Assembly: GCA_014382375.1 (NCBI GenBank)
Contig: JACNJU010000039.1
Span: forward strand, 1 to 61,743
From: Rhodospirillaceae bacterium
GTDB taxonomy: Bacteria > Pseudomonadota > Alphaproteobacteria > Rhodospirillales > JABHCV01
DNA length: 61,743 nucleotides
Direction of reading: 5' to 3'
A program made the position numbers and the translations under genes. Each line of letters begins with the position of its first letter. Position 1 is the stretch's first letter. Below are positions 57,744 to 61,743 of the stretch, in pieces. The notes under the pieces were generated by a model that saw only the letters and a list, made by a program, of their open reading frames with translations, made no database searches and was not told the origin of the DNA.

Positions 57744-59669
57744 ATGGAAGACCGAAAACTAGATGTCATCTGCTTTGGGCGTTCGAGCGTTGATCTTTAT
57801 GGAGATCAGGTGGGCGGTCCGCTTGAAGACATGCAATCGTTTTCAAAATATATTGGCGGTTGCGCCACTAATATTGCGGTGGGCACATCACGCCTTGGTT
57901 TGAGGAGTTCGCTGATCACCCGCGTTGGCGACGAACAGATGGGGCGTTTTATCCGCCAGACCCTGATTGAGGAAGGCGTCGATGTCAGTCATGTTTCCAC
58001 CGACAGCGAACGACTGACAGCACTTGTTATTCTTGGAATTCGCGATCTTGAAACATTCCCGCATATTTTTTATCGCGAGAACTGTGCCGATATGGGCATA
58101 CGTGCCGAGCACATTTCCAGGGATTACATAGCTTCTTCCAAAGCCGTGGTTTTGACCGGCACCCACTTTTCAAAACCCGGCGTAGAAGAAGCCGGTCGCG
58201 CAATCATTGCTTATGCTAAAGAAGCCGGAACAAAGGTTGTTCTGGATATCGATTACCGTCCGGTGCTTTGGGGACTAACATCCCATGGCGATGGCGAGAA
58301 TCGCTTCGTTGAATCAACCGCCGCCACAAAACACGTTCAAAGTATCATCGTTGATTGTGACCTGATCGTCGGCACGGAAGAGGAAATCCATGTCGCCGGC
58401 GGATCGATCAATACAATCGAAGCCGTAAAGGCGATCCGCGCATTAAGTGACGGTACAATCGTCGTTAAACGCGGCCCCATGGGCTGTGTCGTTTTCCCCG
58501 ACGATATTCCCGACACCCTTGATGACGGCATCTGGGTCAAAGGCAAGGAGATCGAAGTCTATAACACACTGGGGGCTGGTGATGGATTTATGAGCGGATT
58601 CTTGCGCGGCTGGATCCGGGACGAGACGTGGCAAACCTGTTGCACCTACGGCAATGCATCCGGTGCGATTGTCGTTTCCCGTCATGCCTGTTCGCCGGAA
58701 ATTCCCAGTTGGGAAGAGCTGCAGGATTTCCTTGAACACGGCAGCCCGACAAAAAGGTTGCGCGAGGATCAACGCCTTAATCATCTGCACAGGGTAACCA
58801 ATCGCAGTCATCACTGGCCGGAAGTTTGCGCCATTGCCTTTGATCACCGGTCACAATTTGAAGAACTGGCCAAAAAAACCGGCAAGGACGCCGAAGACAT
58901 TTCAAAATTCAAAAAGATCATTGCCGCCGCCGCCATGCAATCCGTAGGTGATGATGACAGCCCCGGGGTGTTGATTGATGATAAATACGGTTTCCATGCC
59001 CTGGCCCAGATAACCGGCAAGGATTGGTGGACGGCTCGCCCTGTTGAACTTCCGGGATCTTTTCCGCTGGCCTTTGAAGGTGGCGACAACATTTCAACCA
59101 CCCTGCGTGACTGGCCACGCACCCACATTGCCAAATGCCTGGTTCAATATCATCCCGATGATGACGCAAACATTAAACGCAAACAGATGGAAAAAATATC
59201 CCGCCTGTATGATGCCTGCCTCGCCACCGGCCATGACATGTTGCTTGAAGTCATCCCGCCTGAAGGTAACGGCGATATGGATGATGTTATTATCCGCGCC
59301 ATGGTTGATTTCTATAACAATGGCATCAAGCCGGACTGGTGGAAACTGCAGGCGGCGAAAAGCCCGCAAGGCTGGGATAACCTTGAAAGGATTATCACCC
59401 AACATGATCCCCATTGTCGAGGCGTCGTCATGCTGGGCCTTAACGCCCCCATGGATCAGCTGATTGCTGATTTTGCCAATGGGGCCGGTTCGCCTGTATG
59501 CAAAGGTTTTGCCGTTGGCAGGACGCTTTTCCAGGATGCCGCCGAAGCATGGTTTGCGGGTCAAATCAGTGACGATGAAGCGCGCCAGCAAATTTCTCAA
59601 AACTATCAGAGTTTGCTTAAATCCTGGCGCTCGCTACGTCATACAACCCCCATACAGAGGGCCATATGA
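57744..59669 (+). CDS. iolC: Bifunctional 5-dehydro-2-deoxygluconokinase/DUF2090 aldolase-like protein (IolC type, 641 aa)
   Basis: N-terminal PfkB kinase (about 1-330: DVICFGRSSVDLYGDQVGG, GGCATNIAVGTSRLG and the catalytic NTLGAGDGFMSGF) phosphorylates 5-dehydro-2-deoxygluconate. The C-terminal DUF2090 domain (about 345-635: EVCAIAFDHRSQFEELA) resembles the class I fructose-bisphosphate/IolJ aldolase and would split the product to acetyl-CoA precursors. This fusion is common in alphaproteobacterial inositol clusters. ATG 57744 is 1 bp after the rpiR stop, and a 4-bp overlap joins it to iolB. Confidence 0.93.
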   Translation: MEDRKLDVICFGRSSVDLYGDQVGGPLEDMQSFSKYIGGCATNIAVGTSRLGLRSSLITRVGDEQMGRFIRQTLIEEGVDVSHVSTDSERLTALVILGIRDLETFPHIFYRENCADMGIRAEHISRDYIASSKAVVLTGTHFSKPGVEEAGRAIIAYAKEAGTKVVLDIDYRPVLWGLTSHGDGENRFVESTAATKHVQSIIVDCDLIVGTEEEIHVAGGSINTIEAVKAIRALSDGTIVVKRGPMGCVVFPDDIPDTLDDGIWVKGKEIEVYNTLGAGDGFMSGFLRGWIRDETWQTCCTYGNASGAIVVSRHACSPEIPSWEELQDFLEHGSPTKRLREDQRLNHLHRVTNRSHHWPEVCAIAFDHRSQFEELAKKTGKDAEDISKFKKIIAAAAMQSVGDDDSPGVLIDDKYGFHALAQITGKDWWTARPVELPGSFPLAFEGGDNISTTLRDWPRTHIAKCLVQYHPDDDANIKRKQMEKISRLYDACLATGHDMLLEVIPPEGNGDMDDVIIRAMVDFYNNGIKPDWWKLQAAKSPQGWDNLERIITQHDPHCRGVVMLGLNAPMDQLIADFANGAGSPVCKGFAVGRTLFQDAAEAWFAGQISDDEARQQISQNYQSLLKSWRSLRHTTPIQRAI

Positions 59670-60475
59670 GCAAACTTTTATGCAAACGAACCGGCCCGGA
59701 TGAGACCGGCCGCGTTCACCACATTACCCCGCAGTCCGCCAACTGGGGTTATGTTGGCTTTGATCTTTATGAACTTGCGCCGGGGCAGTCTGTGGCCAAT
59801 GAAACCGCGGACCGCGAGGTCTGCCTGGTCATGATTACGGGAACCGCAACCGTTACAGTTGGTGATCAGGTTTTTAAAAACATTGGCGAGCGTCAATCCG
59901 TTTTTGAGGGGAAACCCCCGACCGCCGTTTATATGCCCGCAGGATCAACGTATTCGGTTTTGGCCGAAACCGGACTGACTCTTGGTGTTTGTAATGCACC
60001 GGGAAAAAGCCAACACCCGGTGCGGCTGATTTCCCCGGATGAGATGGGAATTGAAACCCGCGGGGTCGGCGCAAATGTGCGCCATGTCTGCAATATCCTC
60101 CCGGACACAGATGTCGCCGACAGCCTGCTTGTTGTAGAAGTGGTTACCCCCGGCGGCAACTGGTCCAGTTACCCGCCCCATCGTCACGATACGGATGACC
60201 TGCCCACACAATCCAGCCTGGAAGAAACCTACTACCACCGTTTAAATCCGGCCCAGGGATTCGCTTTCCAGCGCGTCTATACGGACGATCGCTCGCTTGA
60301 TGAGACAATGTCGGTGGAAGACGGCGATGTCGTCATGGTGCCCAAGGGCTACCATCCCGTCGGTGCCCCCCATGGCTATGACTTATATTACTTGAATGTC
60401 ATGGCTGGCCCGGTACGGGAATGGAAATTCCACAACGATCCGGATCACGACTGGATTATGAACAGGCCGGACTGA
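59666..60475 (+). CDS. iolB: 5-deoxy-glucuronate isomerase (IolB, 269 aa)
   Basis: Double cupin of the IolB family: SSYPPHRHDTDDLPTQSSLEETYYHR (in parts; two His and a Glu as metal ligands), FQRVYTDDRSLDETMSVEDGDVVMVPKGYHPV in parts, and the terminal NVMAGPVREWKFHNDPDHDW. It isomerises 5-deoxy-glucuronate to 5-dehydro-2-deoxygluconate in myo-inositol breakdown. The last gene of the rpiR-iolC-iolB set; full length, unlike the relic at 38.4 kb. Confidence 0.95.
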   Translation: MSKLLCKRTGPDETGRVHHITPQSANWGYVGFDLYELAPGQSVANETADREVCLVMITGTATVTVGDQVFKNIGERQSVFEGKPPTAVYMPAGSTYSVLAETGLTLGVCNAPGKSQHPVRLISPDEMGIETRGVGANVRHVCNILPDTDVADSLLVVEVVTPGGNWSSYPPHRHDTDDLPTQSSLEETYYHRLNPAQGFAFQRVYTDDRSLDETMSVEDGDVVMVPKGYHPVGAPHGYDLYYLNVMAGPVREWKFHNDPDHDWIMNRPD

Positions 60476-60514
60476 ACAATCTGACGGCTTCCGTGCCGCC
60501 GCCCATACCCCGCC

Positions 60515-60967
60515 TCAGCGCCCCTCATCTTCAAATACAAACATGCTCTCCCCTGGGTCGACCAGGTCGTCTTCCAACACATCAGCATCTATTTCATCAT
60601 CAGGATGGCTGGTGATTTCGACGAGGTTTCCCGATGGGTCACGCAAGAACATCTGCATGGCACCTCCCGGAAGTTTGCGCACATTGCCCCAGGGTTTTGT
60701 ATCAATTGCCCCGATTTCCTTCATATGCCTGAATACGGACGAAAAATCATCAACCCGCATCGCAAAATGCGCCCTGAATGGCCGTTCGTCGGCGAGCTCG
60801 TTGATATGGATCTGGATACCACCGCCAAGCTTGAAAAACTGGGCAGGAAACCCCTGCTCCGGTGTCGCATCTGGTTCCAGGCCCAGATCATCGCGGTAAA
60901 ATGTAACCGTCGACTCCAGATCATCGACCAGAATATTGATGTGGTGCAGGCTGCGATTTCCACTCAT
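60515..60967 (-). CDS. Glyoxalase/VOC-superfamily protein (150 aa)
   Basis: Vicinal-oxygen-chelate fold: LHHINILVDDLESTVTFYRDDLGL (metal His), FRAHFAMRVDD (second His) and FLRDPSGNLVEITSHPDD (Glu ligand). The C-terminus is acidic, ending FVFEDEGR. ATG 60967 lies 5 bp after the upstream stop; the longer reading to 61006 overlaps the epimerase. Dioxygenase, isomerase or epimerase roles are possible; the substrate is unknown. Confidence 0.87.
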   Translation of the reverse strand: MSGNRSLHHINILVDDLESTVTFYRDDLGLEPDATPEQGFPAQFFKLGGGIQIHINELADERPFRAHFAMRVDDFSSVFRHMKEIGAIDTKPWGNVRKLPGGAMQMFLRDPSGNLVEITSHPDDEIDADVLEDDLVDPGESMFVFEDEGR

Positions 60968-60972
60968 GGCGT

Positions 60973-61743
60973 TTATCCCCTGATCAGCGGGACAATGTGA
61001 TTGCATGAGCGTTTGACCATGTCCGAATAAAATTCCTCGCTCAGCAGGCTTGAACCGTGGTCTTCAATGAACTGAAGCTGCTCGGGCGAAATATCCACCG
61101 GATTGGTTTCCACCTGACCGGGCCACTGGGTCACCGGCGTACGATCAATGGGAGTGACAAATTCAAGGGTCATGGCGTTGTCGTAACCGACTTCACGCAG
61201 GGTCTTGACGATTTTGGCCCAGTTAAGCTGGCCCATACCCGGGGGCATGCGGTTGTTGTCGGCGACGTGGAAATCAACCAGCATATCGCCGTCCGTGCGG
61301 ATCGCTTCCATAAAATCGACTTCCTCGATATTCATGTGAAAAGCATCCAGGCAGACACCGCAATTTGGACCGACATCCTTGGCCAGCGCCACGGCCTGAT
61401 CGGCACGGTTCAGGAAATAGGTTTCAAAGCGGTTCAGTGGTTCGATGGCTATTTTGATGCCGTAGTATTCAGTCAGCTCGTAGAGTTCTTTCAGGCCATC
61501 CACGACCCATTGCCATTCTTCTTCCGGGGTTCCGTCCGGCGAGACCTTGCCCACTGTCGCCGGAACAACTGTCAATTCAGAACCTTCCAGTTCATGAACC
61601 ATTGTTGCCACGCTTTTCATGTAGTCGACCGTAGCCGCACGCTGGCCGGTATCCTTCGCCGCCAGGTTTCGGTCACCCAATGTCAGTGTCACTGAGCCCC
61701 AGCAGAACATGTCGAGTTCCTTCAACAGGGCGCGGACATCCTT
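60973..61743 (-). CDS. Sugar isomerase/epimerase-family TIM-barrel protein, partial (cut by window end)
   Basis: AP-endonuclease-2-like barrel of the IolE/IolI/tagatose-epimerase family. Metal and catalytic residues are in IAIEPLNRFETYF (Glu), CLDAFHMNIEE (Asp, His), DFHVADNNR (His) and MTLEFVTP (Glu). The reading frame runs off the window end with no start seen; the visible 257 codons cover most of the domain. Next to IolB/IolC it may act on an inositol-derived or related keto-sugar. Confidence 0.88.
   Translation of the reverse strand, partial: KDVRALLKELDMFCWGSVTLTLGDRNLAAKDTGQRAATVDYMKSVATMVHELEGSELTVVPATVGKVSPDGTPEEEWQWVVDGLKELYELTEYYGIKIAIEPLNRFETYFLNRADQAVALAKDVGPNCGVCLDAFHMNIEEVDFMEAIRTDGDMLVDFHVADNNRMPPGMGQLNWAKIVKTLREVGYDNAMTLEFVTPIDRTPVTQWPGQVETNPVDISPEQLQFIEDHGSSLLSEEFYSDMVKRSCNHIVPLIRG

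Noticed and set aside
1-61743. Transposons, integrases, att sites, tRNAs, CRISPR arrays or restriction genes
   Set aside because: No transposase-, integrase-, Cas- or methylase-like protein and no tRNA-like cloverleaf or regularly spaced repeats were recognised on either strand.

Overview
The window looks like a chromosomal stretch from a marine or aquatic alphaproteobacterium, most likely a member of the Rhodospirillales/Rhodospirillaceae. This is inferred from the mix of genes (carnitine and betaine degradation, a DddP-type enzyme, branched-chain-type and dipeptide-type ABC importers, inositol genes) and from medium-high GC, dense co-directional operons and many ATGA-type overlaps. No rRNA, tRNA, CRISPR array, insertion sequence or phage gene was seen.

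Layout. (1) 1-4187, minus: four subunits of 2-oxoacid:ferredoxin oxidoreductases (IorA, IorB fused to a ferredoxin, KorA-like, and KorB-like cut by the window edge), with a perfect FNR-type box upstream. (2) 4446-7059: a class II aldolase, a DMT permease and a PhnD-like binding protein. (3) 7145-11759, plus: HD-domain diiron-oxygenase candidate, MttB-family methyltransferase without pyrrolysine, PLP aminotransferase, and a DddP-like M24 enzyme keeping all the DMSP-lyase residues I can map. (4) 11756-18164, minus: universal stress protein and a GC-rich dipeptide-type ABC importer whose two ATPases are fused. (5) 18505-24216, minus: dimethylglycine-dehydrogenase-like flavoprotein, two dehydrogenases and an enolase-superfamily protein. 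(6) 24307-31686: a carnitine/gamma-butyrobetaine module (CaiD-like hydratase, NDP-forming acyl-CoA synthetase, acyl-CoA dehydrogenase, L-carnitine dehydrogenase, dehydrocarnitine-cleaving BKACE, betainyl-CoA thioesterase, divergent CdhR-type regulator). (7) 31700-38134, minus: AruI-like TPP enzyme, NADH:flavin oxidoreductase, pirin, DapA-family aldolase/lyase, proline-racemase-family enzyme. (8) 38150-38532: relics of a TauE permease and a second iolB. (9) 39264-47216, plus: NfnAB-like flavoproteins, KorAB and a 736-residue protein of unknown family with a C-terminal ferredoxin motif, preceded by two FNR-like boxes. (10) 47359-56687, minus: cupin, two SDRs, a branched-chain-type ABC importer with an extra ATPase lacking the signature motif, then a frameshifted dehydrogenase and an RpiR regulator with an in-frame stop. 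(11) 56891-61743: intact RpiR regulator, IolC-DUF2090, IolB, and on the minus strand a VOC protein and a partial sugar epimerase.

How it fits together. Regions 5-7 read as a route for quaternary amines: gamma-butyrobetaine or carnitine to glycine betaine, then demethylation of dimethylglycine or sarcosine by the flavoproteins. Region 3 may handle another methylated osmolyte. The two ferredoxin-oxidoreductase loci would supply or consume low-potential electrons under low oxygen, as the FNR-type boxes suggest. Regions 10-11 look like uptake and breakdown of inositol or a related polyol under RpiR control, with one regulator-enzyme pair decaying. All functions are inferred by reading the sequence; no database search was run.
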